In this document: positions 44,757 through 55,849 of the stretch, one piece after another
Layout of the letters: every line of letters starts with the position of its first letter
Numbering within the stretch: the first letter of the stretch is position 1
Source of the DNA: Myxocyprinus asiaticus
Lineage: Eukaryota > Chordata > Actinopteri > Cypriniformes > Catostomidae
DNA: 64,000 nt
Reading direction: 5' to 3'
Assembly (NCBI RefSeq): GCF_019703515.2
Contig: NC_059368.1
Location: 33,229,891 to 33,293,890, forward strand
The notes under the pieces: model-generated
The model's database searches: none
What the model was told of the DNA's origin: nothing
What the model saw: only the letters and a program-made list of their open reading frames with translations
Made by a program: the position numbers and the translations under genes

Positions 44757-46146
44757 CCTCTGTGGGTTCTTTGGTGTCAGCTGTGAGACGGGTGGTGTCT
44801 GCTTCCTGCAGTGGGCTCCACGCCGGGGCAAGGCCAAAGGGGTGGGCTGCGGTGGAGCCGGTGCAGTCACCACAGGGATATGCCCTTGGCAACGAGCAGA
44901 TGGGGTGCGGGATCTTGAGCCACGCCGGGGCAGGATGTGCCAGATTGCCTCCGTCTGCTGCTTCACTGCCTAGAACTACTGGGCAAAGTCCTCGACAGTG
45001 TCGCCGAATAGGCCAGCCTGGGAAATGGGGGCAGCAAGGAACCATGTCTTGTCGGCCTCACCCATCTCGACCAGGTTGAGCCAAAGGTGGCACTCCTGGA
45101 CCACTTGTGTGGCCATCGTCCGTCCGAGAGACCGCGCCGTGACCTTCGTCGCTCGAAGAGCGAGGTCGGTAGCTAAGCGCAGTTCCTGCATCAAATCTGG
45201 GGTGGAACTACCCTTGTGCAGTCCTTTCAACGCCTTGGCTTGGTGGACCTGCAGGAGAGCCATGGCGTGCAGGGCAGAGGTGGCTTGTCCAGCAGCGCTG
45301 TAGGCTTTAGCCGTCAAGGACGACATGAGCCTACAGGGCTTGGACGGGAGCTTAGGACGTCTGTGCCAGATGTCGGCACTCTGCGGGCATAGGTGCACCA
45401 CGAGTGCCTTATCCAGGCGAATCGCCGTATAGCCCCTGGCCGCCCCGCCATCGAGGGTAGTGAGAGCGGGGGAACTGCGGAATCGGGGCCGGGCAGTAAA
45501 AGGTGCCTCCCATGATTTCGTCAGCTCCTTGTGCACTTCTGGGAAGAATGGCTTTGGAGCGGGGTGTGGCTGCTTTGAGTGGTGCCGCGAGCCCAGGAAC
45601 CAATCATCAAGCCGTGAGGGTTCAGGGGAGAGTGGAGGGTTCCACTCTAACCCGACACTTGCGGCCATCCGGGAAAGCATGTCCATCATTTCGGCATCAG
45701 CCTGTGACTGGGCAATCGTCCCCGAAGGGGGAAGCCCAGCTGAGGCTTCTGCGTCCGACTGGACAAGCCCGCTCTCCGATGCTGCGCTCGAGAGCTCATC
45801 ATCTTCGAGGGCTTCGAACAAGAGGCCAGACTCACCGTGAGACAAACCAGCGAACTCATCCGGAAGCCCGACTGGGGCAGACGAGCGTGCTGGGGAATGG
45901 GAGGTCCGCGGGGGGATACCCGGCAGAGACGATCCCATTGGGGTCCCCAAATTACCCCCAGTGCTAGCCGTGCTGGCCTCATACCTGTAGGTAGAATGTG
46001 AATGGGGAGCTGCTGTGAGAATGAGAACATGAAACAAACGCTGCCTCCATGTGTGTCGTGCCCAGACATGAAAGACAGCAATCATGACCATCCGAAGTTG
46101 AGAGATAACGACCGCAACCAGGAATAACACACAATCGGAAAGGCAT
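44757..46146 (-). pseudogene. DIRS-B Gag-like protein (ORF1)
   Basis: ATG at 46146-46144 opens CVIPGCGRYLS and HDCCLSCLGTTHMEAAF (Cys/His cluster) and ends at TGA near 46000; the main frame (46130 down) continues EASTASTGGNLGTPMGSSLP, DELSSAASESGLVQSDAEAS, MDMLSRMAASVGLEWNPPLS, FFPEVHKELTKSWEAPF, HLCPQSADIWHRRPKLPSKP and ISQAGLFGDTVEDFAQ. Two stops at about 44967-44975 (TAG, TAG where C has CAG and TCG) separate VEDFAQ from KQQTEAIWHILPRRG. The best preserved ORF1 of the three: 384 codons without a break. Confidence 0.8.
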
Positions 46147-46386
46147 CTTTAAAAAGACGCGTCTTTAAAAAGACGTTCCATGTGTTGCGCTCTTTTAGAG
46201 AAATATATGCTCTTTTAGAGGAAAAAAGCTCTTTCAGAAAATATACTCTCTTGTTTTCTGCCGAAGCGCCCAGGGGAGTTCTCTGCAGTGCACCAGCGCA
46301 GAGGAGGGAGAAGCTGCTGAAATGCGCCGTCAGATCCAGCAGAGGTGAATGAACAGTAGAATTCAGCTCAATGAGCATGACCGTTC

Positions 46387-46545
46387 GGCTCCGAAGAGAA
46401 AATCTGAATAAGTGGTTGCATACCAGCTCCTTTTATAGCCGTATGTCCTGGGGAGTGGCATGCAAATACCACTCGCCAATTTTCATTGGCCTTTTATCAA
46501 AGACCAGTGGTGTCTCGGGCTCCCAAGAGTGACCCCTAGTGTCAC
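46387..46545 (-). repeat. 5' inverted terminal repeat, DIRS-B
   Basis: Contains TTTTATA (TATA box on the minus strand, about 46430) and matches 40772-40926 in inverted orientation. The outer sequence TCGAGTGAGTGACAGATAGGGAAC ends at 46584. Confidence 0.8.
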
Positions 46546-46647
46546 TACATCGACACAACTTCGAGTGAGTGACAGATAGGGAACAAAGAAACCCCACAGA
46601 GGAAAGACCAGCAAAAGCCAACATCATCAGTAGGGCCACAAATCATC

Positions 46648-49245
46648 TCTCTCTTTACCCAACGTGATCTCATGAGAATTCGTATGTATTTTTATGTAAA
46701 GTTTGGTTCAAGCAAACGTACATTCTTTTACGTTTGCATAGACAGCGAAACTTACAATATTGACAGCATCTAAATGTCATCATTTTACGTATTAACACCA
46801 ATAGAAAATTTTTTGTGTGTACTGTTTGAATTAATATTAAATAATTCATAAAATTAATCAGTTAATTACATTTAATTTACAATCAATGAGATTAGTTAAA
46901 TACCATCACATTTATTTAACGCAGTTGACATTATAATATGACATTTTAACGGTTTCATTCAGTTCAGTGTGATTTCTGCAGCCCTATACAACGTTTTAAA
47001 GGAGTATATCACTTTAATCAAGACTACATTTTAAAATGTTAAAATGAATACAAACTAAGTAATTGTTTAATCATTTTTAAAGCATTTAATTAGATTTTTG
47101 TTTGAAATGAGACACAAAAGGAGTTATCAGAATATGCCACAAAGCAAAATAAACAACAAAAAACTCAATAAAACAATAATAAAATGAATCCATAATTTTT
47201 TTTTAGCTATAATCCAAATCTTCAGACTGCTTTCTGTGAAGAACAGACTCAAATTCAAGCCTTTTATTCAACAGTCTCCATCTGCCGCAGCACCGTCGTG
47301 CCCGCTGTAACCGTCAACATACGTTGGTTTAATTCTCAAAATTCTCGCCTCAAGCATTATGTCCAGCGGTTTTACGGCAGTGATGTCGAATGCTCACTGG
47401 CTCTCAAGTGTCTCATGACCATTTGCGACATGTCGTATTCTGTGATGTATAAGTTTGAATGAGATATGACAGCGCCGTTATGGAGTGCATCAGGAGAAGA
47501 TTTACAGCGATTAATAATTAAATTCTACTCTCCACCTCACACAATGCTATTGTATGCCGTCAGGGAGCACATCAGATGCAGCGCATTGCCCTTTGGACTA
47601 TTTTTGTACTGAATTTAGCAATTTTTCTGAAACATTTTTTTGATTAAATTTATCTGCCTGTTAATTGTTTTATATGCTTAATAAATGGTTATGGTTAGGT
47701 TTAGGAGTAGGTGTGGGATTAGCGGCTCTAAATTATATATAAATTAGTATATTGTAACACAAATTATTGCTACTGTACATTAATCTACTTGTTACATGTT
47801 TTTATATATGTTGAGGGGTTGAGGTAGGGTTAAGGGATCTAAAATATCTATAAAACAGTAAAAATGTACAAATATATTTATAATCGATTGATATATTCAA
47901 ATATACTGGTGGCCAAAAGTTTGGAATAATGTACAGATTTTGCTATTTCGGAAGGAAATTGGTACTTTAATTCACCAAAGTGGCATTCAGCTGATCACAT
48001 AGTATAGTCAGGACAAACCTGATGTAAAAAACAGCATGATCACTATTTGAAAAAAGTAATTCAAAAAAAGTCTAGATCAAATCTAGACAGGCCCCATTTC
48101 CAGCAGCCATCACTCCAACACCTTATCCTTGAGTAATCATGCTAAATTGCTAATTTGGTACTAGATACAACACAGTTGAAAGCTATTAAGTTAGTTAAAT
48201 AAACTTAACATTGTCTTTGTGTTTGTTTTTGAGTTGCCAAAGTATGCAATAGACTGGCATGTCTTAAGATCAATATTAGGTCAAAAAATTGCAAAAAAGA
48301 AACAGCTTTTACTAGAACTCGTCAATCAGTCATTGTTTTGAGGAATGAAGGCTATACAATACTTTAAATTGCCAAAAAACTGAATATTTCATACAAAGGT
48401 GTACACTACAGTCTTCAAAGACAAAGGACAACTGGCTCTAACAAGGACAGAAAGAGATGTGGAAGGCCAGATGTACAACTTAACAAGAGAATATGTACAT
48501 CAGAGTCCTTAGTTTGAGAAATAGACGCCTCACATGTCCTCAGCTGACAGCTTCATTGAATTCTACCCGCTCAACACCAGTTTCATGTACAACATTAAAG
48601 AGAAGACTCAGGGGTGCAGGCCTTATGGGACGAATTGCAAAGAAAAAGCCAGAAAACAAAAGAAACAAAATGAAAAGGTTAGAGTGGGCAAAGAAACACA
48701 GACATTGGACAACAGATAATTGGAAAATAGTGTTATGGATCTATGGACCATTTTGAGCTTTTGTGGGATCAGCTAGACTGTAAAGTGCATGAGAAGTGCC
48801 CGACAAAACAGCCACAAGTGGCAAGTGCTACAGGAAGCGTGGGGTGAAATGTCACCTGAGTATATGGACAAACTGACAGCTAGAATGCCAAGGATCTGCA
48901 AAGCTGATTTTTTGATGATAACTCTTTGAAATAGTTTAAGAAGTTCACGTTATTAATGTCCTGACTATCAGCTGAATGCCACTTTGGTGAATAAAAGTAC
49001 CAATTTCTTTCCATAAGAGCAAAATCTGTACATTATTCCAAACTTTTGGCCGCCAGTGTATTTGTAATGGATTTGTCAGTATTTTATATTTCTACAGTTG
49101 TAAATACATAAAGATATTTACGTTTTAGATGCTTTCGAACGTCCATATTGTACGTTTTAGTATCTATCCAAACATACAAACATGTACGTTTAAATGTTAC
49201 AAATATTAACACACAAATAGTTACATATATTATTGAGATCAGGCT
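46648..49245. mobile_element. Possible DNA transposon enclosing a Tc1 copy
   Basis: CCCAACGTGATCTCATGAGAATTCGTATG at 46648 has a weak reversed counterpart near 49225-49243 (TATTGAGATCAGGCTG); both ends also share TACGTTT-rich sequence. If real, a Tc1 element (47905-49058) has inserted near its right end. The interior has no recognised gene; 47680-47880 contains GGTTAGGTTTAGG-type repeats. Confidence 0.3.
47905..49058 (+). mobile_element. Tc1-like transposon, internally deleted
   Basis: Terminal inverted repeats ACTGGTGGCCAAAAGTTTGG and (right, reversed) CACTGGCGGCCAAAAGTTTGG. Same family as the split copy at 25199-31913 and in the opposite orientation. The transposase region (about 48270-48930) has several frameshifts: helix-turn-helix SYKGVHYSLQRQRTT, then RRLRGAGLMGRIAKKKP, AKKHRHWTTDNWKIVLW, followed at once by FELLWDQLDCKVHEK. 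The catalytic middle is missing. Confidence 0.85.
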
Positions 49246-50404
49246 GCTTTATGAGCCTGAAAAAGCTGTTGAAGGCTCTACTCTCATGAGTATTTGCTTA
49301 GAAATGATGAAGAACCTGACCTTCAGCTGACAACGGTGACTCTGCATTCTTGTTAGATTGATACTCTGTATTCTCAGGAATAGTTTGGATGCTGGTTCCC
49401 TGCAACAGTACTGCTGGTGACAGTTCTGCTGGTGCTTACAGAAATATGTTTCTCTATTGATTTAGTTGAAACACTGATTACGCTGCACTGATTTTGGGTT
49501 GATAAGGTCAATGAGTGTCAAAGCAAATTAGATTGAGAATTTTACCATGCAGACAATATTGTAACATCCTTCGTAGGGAATATCCACAAGAGGGCAGTTT
49601 ATCATGATCTGCTTCCCACAAGAAGGATGATGCTTTTGAAATGCCATGGGGCTCTGACAGATGCCATTTTAGAACTACCACACAGGTAATTGCTTCCATT
49701 CCCTCTTTTCCCCATTCAATTCCTTCTCTTCCAAGGACTGTATTTACTAGGAAAAAATAAATAAAAAATACCTCCATTAACAGTATGTGTTTAAAAAATC
49801 TACACTGGATATGTGCTATTACCAATCTACACAAAATGTTTCACAGGTGACTGTGTACCAAAGTATGTACAGTTTAAGCCCCACATGCCTCTATGTCCTG
49901 AGATTTTGATTTTTCAGGCATCAGAGCTACTTCTAGCTTGTTTTATAGATGACAGGCTTAAAGTTTTGCTCTCCTCTCTTGACCCGGTCTACCCTTCTGC
50001 ACAGACACATGGCAGTCTTGATGATATGAGGGAAACAATTCCTTCTGATATTCCTGGTGCATCATGGAAAAAGTGTTTCAGGAGAAAAATAAGGCCTGGG
50101 GGAAAATGAAACTGAATATTTCTAATTATATTTTTATTGAACAATTGCATGAATGAATATTTTAAAGAAACCTCAAAAATCAATTAAATATATTCATTAG
50201 TCTTTATTAAAACATCTATATTTAGCTTAAAGGAATTGTTCACTCAAAAATGAATATTTTGTCACCATTTACTCACTCTCTTGTTCTTTTAAAAATGCAG
50301 GACTTTCTTCTGTGGAACAAAAAAGGAGAAATGCTGACGAATGTATTGGACACTTTTTTCCATTTAATGAAAGTGATTGGGGGTTTGGGCTGTACACTTG
50401 TAAC
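49246..50404. other. No gene recognised
   Basis: The 98-codon frame at 49813-50109 has no recognised domain. 50226-50340 is a diverged fragment of the dispersed repeat at 34024 (AAAGGAATTGTTCACTCAAAAATGAA). Confidence 0.4.
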
Positions 50405-52151
50405 CAATGGTGGGGGTAACGCGATAAAAGTAATGCGCGTTACGTAATCATATTACTTTTTCGAGTAAAGAGTAAAGTAACGCAATATTTTTATTTTATT
50501 TTAGACCATAATATCAGAGTTACTTTTTGAATAAAGTAACGCGTTGCTTTTGTACACATCTACTGTCCCTGTATTGCGAGAAATCAGGAGTAAAAGGGTG
50601 CAAACTTCGGGGAGGAGATGTAGTGCGTGATGGGCATTGTAGTTCAATAGAGTGTGAGGTCAGAAACTATTTAGCAGCGACGAGTCACTCCTATTTAAAT
50701 GAATGTGAGAAATTGGAATGCCCAACCAAGAAGCTCTAGCACCCAACAGTCAATAGATGTAAAAAGGAAGTCCCGCCTTGCAGGTAAAAGAGCCAGTCAC
50801 CTTTTAGATACAGATATCGCCTGTCAGTCAACTGTAGAACGCACATGCGCATTTCGTGTTTTAGCGTAATATGAGGTCAACATTTGGTTGAGTGAAACGC
50901 GATTGATTCATGTGTTAATGCACACTGCATTAAAAAAAATCAGTAAACACGTTTAGGCATAGGGATTATAAGACTAGTCTTCCACTGGCCATGACATGAT
51001 ACACAGGGTGAAATACTCCTCAATTCACTGACTTATGCAGCCGAACTGCTCCATGTTACAGCTCCCCTGTAACTGGGAGAATGGGATGAGAAAATCTGAC
51101 ACTGGATCAGTGACTCCGAACAATGTTCTACATCGATTGTGTACACAGAGAAAATGTCTTGGTTTCTAAAAATATTCTGAATTTTTGTTTTATAATATAC
51201 AAGTAGTTTGATTCATGAAACAAATAGTTTTTATGATATCTTGGTAGCATTAAAAACGATCCCATTTAAGTTGTATCAACATGTACCTTTGAAGTTGTAT
51301 GCGATCAACCAGTAGCATCTGTATGCACCGTGGATCAACTCAAAACAAGCGTGCACTGAGATGACTTAAGTAAAAAAATATTATTTTATTATCAGACACA
51401 TTCAGTGAACATGTTAGGCTGGCATTCCCTACTGAATTTGATCCTGACTTTTGAAAAACATTTTAAGTTGACTCTGATATTATCGATGGGCACAGCACAT
51501 GATGACATAGACTATATAGCCAAAAGTTTGAGGACACCCCCTACTAATTAACAAATTTGGTTACTCCATTAAATCCAGTAAAGAAAAATCTTAATGTTTC
51601 TTTATGTAATGGCTTGGACTTTGTATGCTTCCAAATATGTGGCAACTGTCTGGGGATAGCCCTTTTCTGTTCCAGCATGACAATGCCCCTGTGAACAAAG
51701 TGAGGTCCATAAAGAAATGGTTTACTGTGTCTGGCGTGGAAGAAATTGACTGGCCTGCACAAAGCCCAGACCTGAACCCCACTGATCACTTTTGGGGTGA
51801 AGTGGAACAGCAACTGTAAGTCAGGCCCCATCGACCAACATCAGTTCCTGACCTCTTACTATGTTGTTTTGACATGAGTGCTGTACAGTAGCTAGCATGA
51901 CCTGTAATATCTCTTGTATGCAATGCATGGCTTATTTGTATGGAAAGCTTAGCATAGCAGAAGAGAAAGTGGCTGTGAGAAAAAAGTAACACAAAAGTTA
52001 CAAAACGCTTTACTTTCCATAAAAAAATAAAAAAATAAATAATAAATAAAAAAATAAAATAAAAAAACTTTATAATTAATTAAGTAACTTTTTTAAGGAG
52101 TAACGCAATATTTGAATGAGTTACTTTTAAAAGTAATGTTACCCAACACTG
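50405..52151. mobile_element. hAT-type element with 8-bp target duplication
   Basis: CTTGTAAC flanks it at 50397-50404 and 52152-52159. Left end CAATGGTGGGGGTAACGCG, right end (reversed) CAGTGTTGGGTAACATTAC. Both sub-terminal regions are built of AGTAACGC / GCGTTAC motifs. 1747 bp, no hAT transposase seen. A Tc1 remnant lies inside at 51513-51840. Confidence 0.8.
51513..51840 (+). mobile_element. Tc1-like remnant: left terminal repeat joined to transposase C-terminus
   Basis: TATAGCCAAAAGTTTGAGGACACCCC is a Tc1-type terminal repeat. Only about 110 bp later comes the transposase C-terminal part: LFQHDNAPVNKVRSIKKWF (second catalytic Asp) and AQSPDLNPTDHFWGEVEQQL, in which the expected Glu is Asp. 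The N-terminal two thirds are deleted, and the right terminal repeat was not found. Confidence 0.75.
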
Positions 52152-52159
52152 CTTGTAAC

Positions 52160-53199
52160 CTGCAATTGTTACTTTAAATAGCTATTTCTATCTGGCCTAA
52201 CCATTAAAATGTGTATTGTTGGTGTAGCCTAATGTATTCAGGTTCAGAGTTGGTAAATAATATTCTTGACTTGAATCAACCTAATTAATTTAGATACTAC
52301 CACAGAAAACACAATTTTAGGTTAACACTTTTTTTATTTGTATAGTATCCTAAGTGACACAAAAGCAACACAAAGTATGATAAAAGTAGTCCATACAATT
52401 TATTTTGACTTATAATTTATATTCCAAGACTTCTAAAGCCATGCAATAGCTTTGGCCTAGATTTACTGAAGGTCTGTGTGTATAAAAACATGTGCAAACT
52501 TGATAGCACGTACAAAAAAATCTGAGCTGATCAGATTGTGTCTTTCAGATGCGCCAAACAGCATGTCTTTGCAATTTTTGCATTTCCCAAAAATGAATAT
52601 GCAATTTAGAGGCATGCCTCCAAATGAGCAAAATATAGGGCGTTGTCGATACAACTGAATCAGATTACATGTGCAAAGTGATTTATCAAGCCTGAAAGCC
52701 ATTTCAGAAATGGAAACTGTGAGAGAAAACTAATACGAATGAAAGGCAGGTATTAAATCTGATTCAAGCTGTGCAACCTGCTCACACTCTGTCAAAAAAG
52801 GAGACTTTGAGATCAGAGAATACATAGAATACCTATTGTACCCATTGATGTTGTATTCAGTTTTATTCAGTTATTTTAGAACTTGAAATCATAACTGATA
52901 ACATAATGATGATCATACAACTCTTATAACACTGATAAAAATAGGCTACTAACAATTTACACCAAATTATGTTGTATTTCAATGTTTTAAACTGTTTTTT
53001 ACTGGTGAAATATTTTAAGCGGCGGTTCTCTGTAGTGCTTAATTGAATTAGCACGCATTATTTGGAATCTTAGTAAATGGGGTCTTTGTTCGAAGAACAG
53101 CTCAAAATGTAAGTCTTTATTCATTGAAAATTCCCCTCTGCTGAAGTTTGAAAAACAAAAACAAAAAAATAATTGGGGTCATTACATGTGCAAAGTCAA
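52160..53199. other. No gene recognised
   Basis: AT-rich, no motif-bearing frames. Directly precedes DIRS-C. Confidence 0.4.
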
Positions 53200-53612
53200 G
53201 TTCCCTACATGTCACTCACTCGATGTTGTGTCGATGTAGTGACACTAGGGGTCACTCTTGGGAGCCACAAACACCTCTGCTTTTTTTAAAAAAGGCCAAT
53301 GAGAATTGCCGAGTGGAATTTGCATGCCACTCCCCCAGACATACGGGTATAAAAGGAGCTGGAATGCAACCACTCATTCAGATTTTCTCTTTGGAGCCGA
53401 GCGGTTCTATTCATTGAAGCTGAATTCATCCGCGAAGTTCATTCACCTCATCTGCTGGATTCTACGGCACATTTCATCGGCTTCTCCCCCTCTGCACCTG
53501 TGGAGTGCAGAGAACGCCCCTGGGTGCTTCGGCAGAACAACAAAAAGAGTATATTCTAAAAGAGTATATTTTCTTTCTAAAAGAGCGGCATACACGGAAC
53601 GTCTTTTTAAAG

Positions 53613-54900
53613 ATGACTTTCCGTTTGTGTGTTATTCCTGGTTGTGGTCGTTATCTCTCAACTTCGGACGGCCACGATCGCTGTCTTACGTGTCTGGGCG
53701 CTGCCCACGTGGAGACATCGTTCGTGGATGGGTCTTGTCCTCATTGTGAGAACATGACCATGGCAACGTTGCGGTCGCGGCTGGCATTTGTAAGAAAGCA
53801 AGCCATCCCAGCGGCTCCCCGCCTCGGTCCTTCTACCTACGGATTTGAGGCCGTGCCGGTTAGCACTGGGGGCGATTTGGGGACATCAATGGGACCACCT
53901 CTGCCGGGTATCCCCCCACGGACCTCCCATTCCCCAGCACGCTCGCTTGCCCCGGTCGGGCGCTCGGACGAGATCGCCGGTTAGTCTCAGGGCGAGTTCG
54001 ACCTCTTGTTCGGAGCCCGGGAAGAAGACGAGTTATCGAGCACAGCATCAGAGAGCGGGCTCGTCCAGTTGGACGCAGAGGCTTCGACTGGGTTTCCTCC
54101 TTCGGGAATGGTCGCCCAGTCCCAGGCCGACGCGGAAATGACGGACATGCTTTCCCGGGTGGCCACGAGAACCCTCCACTCTCCCCTGAACCCTCACGGC
54201 TCAACGACTGGTTCCTGGGCTCGGGGTGCTGCCCACGGCCATGCCCCGCCCCCATTCCTTTCTTCCTGGAAGTGCATGAGGAGCTGACAAGATCGAGGGA
54301 GGCACCTTTTACTGCCCGGTCCCGGTCTTTCAGCTCCCCCGCTCTCACTATCCTCGATGGTGGAGCAGCCAGGGGGTATTCGGTGATCCCCCAGGTGGAT
54401 AAGGCGCTCACGGTGCACTTGTGTCCACAGAGCGCTGCCACCTGGCACGGGTGCCCAAAGCTCCCATCCAGGGCCTGTAGGTTTACATCCCTGACAGGTA
54501 AGGCCTACGGTGCTGCTGGATAAGCCGCCTCCGCCCTGCACACCATGGCTCTCCTGCAAGTACACCAAGCCAAGGTGCTAAAAGAACTGCACGAGGGTAG
54601 TTCTGACCTGGGATTGATGCAGGAACTACGCTCAGTGACCGACCTCGCTCTCCGGGCGATGAATTATGGCGTGGTTTCTTGGGCAGGCGATGTCCACCCT
54701 GGTGGTCCAGGAGCGCAACCTTTGCCTCAACTTGGTTGAGATACAAGAGGCTGACAAGGCACGGTTCCTTGACACCCCATCTGCAAGGTTGGCCTGTTCG
54801 GCGACACCGTCGAGGATTTTGCCCAGCAGTTCTCGGCAGTGAAGCAGCAGACGGAGGCCATACAACACATCCTGCCCCGGCACGGCTCAAGACCCCGCAC
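53613..54900 (+). pseudogene. DIRS-C Gag-like protein (ORF1)
   Basis: Best N-terminus of the three. From ATG 53613: CVIPGC, HDRCLTCLGAAH, CPHC within residues 6-45, giving Cx4C - Hx2Cx2Cx4H - Cx2C, a plausible zinc-binding domain. One stop (TAG 53982-53984) then the same frame continues to 54287 through DELSSTASESGLVQLDAEAS. A frame change near 54270 leads to MHEELTRSREAPFTARSRSF, PQSAATWHGCPKLPSRACRF, a TAA at about 54521 and ALHTMALLQVHQAKVLKELH; KQQTEAIQHILPRHGSRPRT follows from 54842. Confidence 0.8.
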
Positions 54901-55082
54901 CCCGTCTGCTCGTCACCAAGGGCATTTGCAGCAACATCACCGCCTGCAGCAACAACACCGCCACAGACCGCCCCCATGGCCCGGCCCCAGTGTGGAGCCC
55001 AACACAGGAAACAGATGCCACCCATCTCACAGCCGGCCACTAAGTACCCAAGGAAGGCTTCACACGCCACGGGACACATCAT

Positions 55083-55840
55083 GTGGCCATCACACCGATC
55101 TGTCACCGCCTCTTCAGTCCTTGGACCAACCTTGCATTTCTATGGGCTGGGGTTCCCCTAGAGCAGGTCTCCAGGCACGTCGTGGTTACAACAGATGCCT
55201 CCAAGATGGGCTGGGGCACCATATGCAACGGGCACACAGCTGCCGGCTCCTGGACTGGCCCACGGCTGTGTTGGCACATCAACTGCCTAGAGTTTTTGGC
55301 AGTACTGCTCGCCCTGTGGAGGTTCTGGCCATTGATCCAGGGCAAGCACGTATTGGTCCGTATTGGAAGCATACATCAACCATCAAGGTGGTCTACGCTC
55401 CCGTTGCATGTCACCTCCTCTGGAGTCAGCAGCGCCTCAAGTCGCTACGAGCCACTCACATCCCGGGCGACCTCAACACCGCAGTGGACATGCTGTCACG
55501 TAAGGTTACCCTCAGGGGAGAGTGGAGACTCCACCCTCAGGTGGTCCAGCTGATTTGGAGTCGATTCGGTCGAGCACAGGTTGACCTGTTTGCTTCCTGG
55601 GAATCCTCTCTTTGCCCGCTTTGGTATGCCCTGACCGAGGCACCCCTCGGTATAGATGCACTGGCACACAGCTGGCCCCCTGGACTACGCAAATACGCAT
55701 TTCCCCCAGTGAGCCTACTTGCACAGACCCTGTGCAAGGTCAGGGAGGACGAGGAGAAGATTATCCTAGTAGTACCCTACTGGCCCACCCAGACGTGGTT
55801 CTCGGATCTCACACTCCTCACGACAGCCACCCCCTGGTGA
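55083..55840 (+). pseudogene. DIRS-C RNase H and connecting region
   Basis: VVVTTDASKMGWGTICNGHT (about 55173-55232) and HINCLEFLAVLLALWRF carry the first acidic residues; the third (TDNTATVA in B) is lost in LVRIGSIHQPS near 55350-55385 through a small deletion. In another frame VDMLSRKVTLRGEWRLHPQV, QLIWSRFGRAQVDLFASWES, LLAQTLCKVREDEEKIILVV and PYWPTQTWFSDLTLL follow to TGA 55838-55840. Confidence 0.8.
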
Positions 55841-55849
55841 ATTCCTCTG

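Larger units (their letters stand above)
40723..46584 (-). mobile_element. DIRS-type retrotransposon, copy B (minus strand)
   Basis: Same family as DIRS-A, opposite orientation, 9.4 kb away. Inverted terminal repeats at about 40772-40926 and 46387-46545; internal complementary region 41001-41101. It keeps the RT catalytic core that A and C have lost, but lacks about 380 bp of the Gag-RT linker seen in A. Gag and RT lie in one reading frame (46130 down to 43101), broken by two stops. Recombinase carries an Arg->Met change. Confidence 0.9.

Noticed and set aside
42171..45967. Plus-strand frames within DIRS-B
   Set aside because: Shadows of the minus-strand genes, without motifs of their own.
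49813..50109. 98-codon frame, possible host exon preceded by TTTCACAG
   Set aside because: No recognised domain, no second exon and no coding bias visible; the acceptor-like site alone is not evidence.
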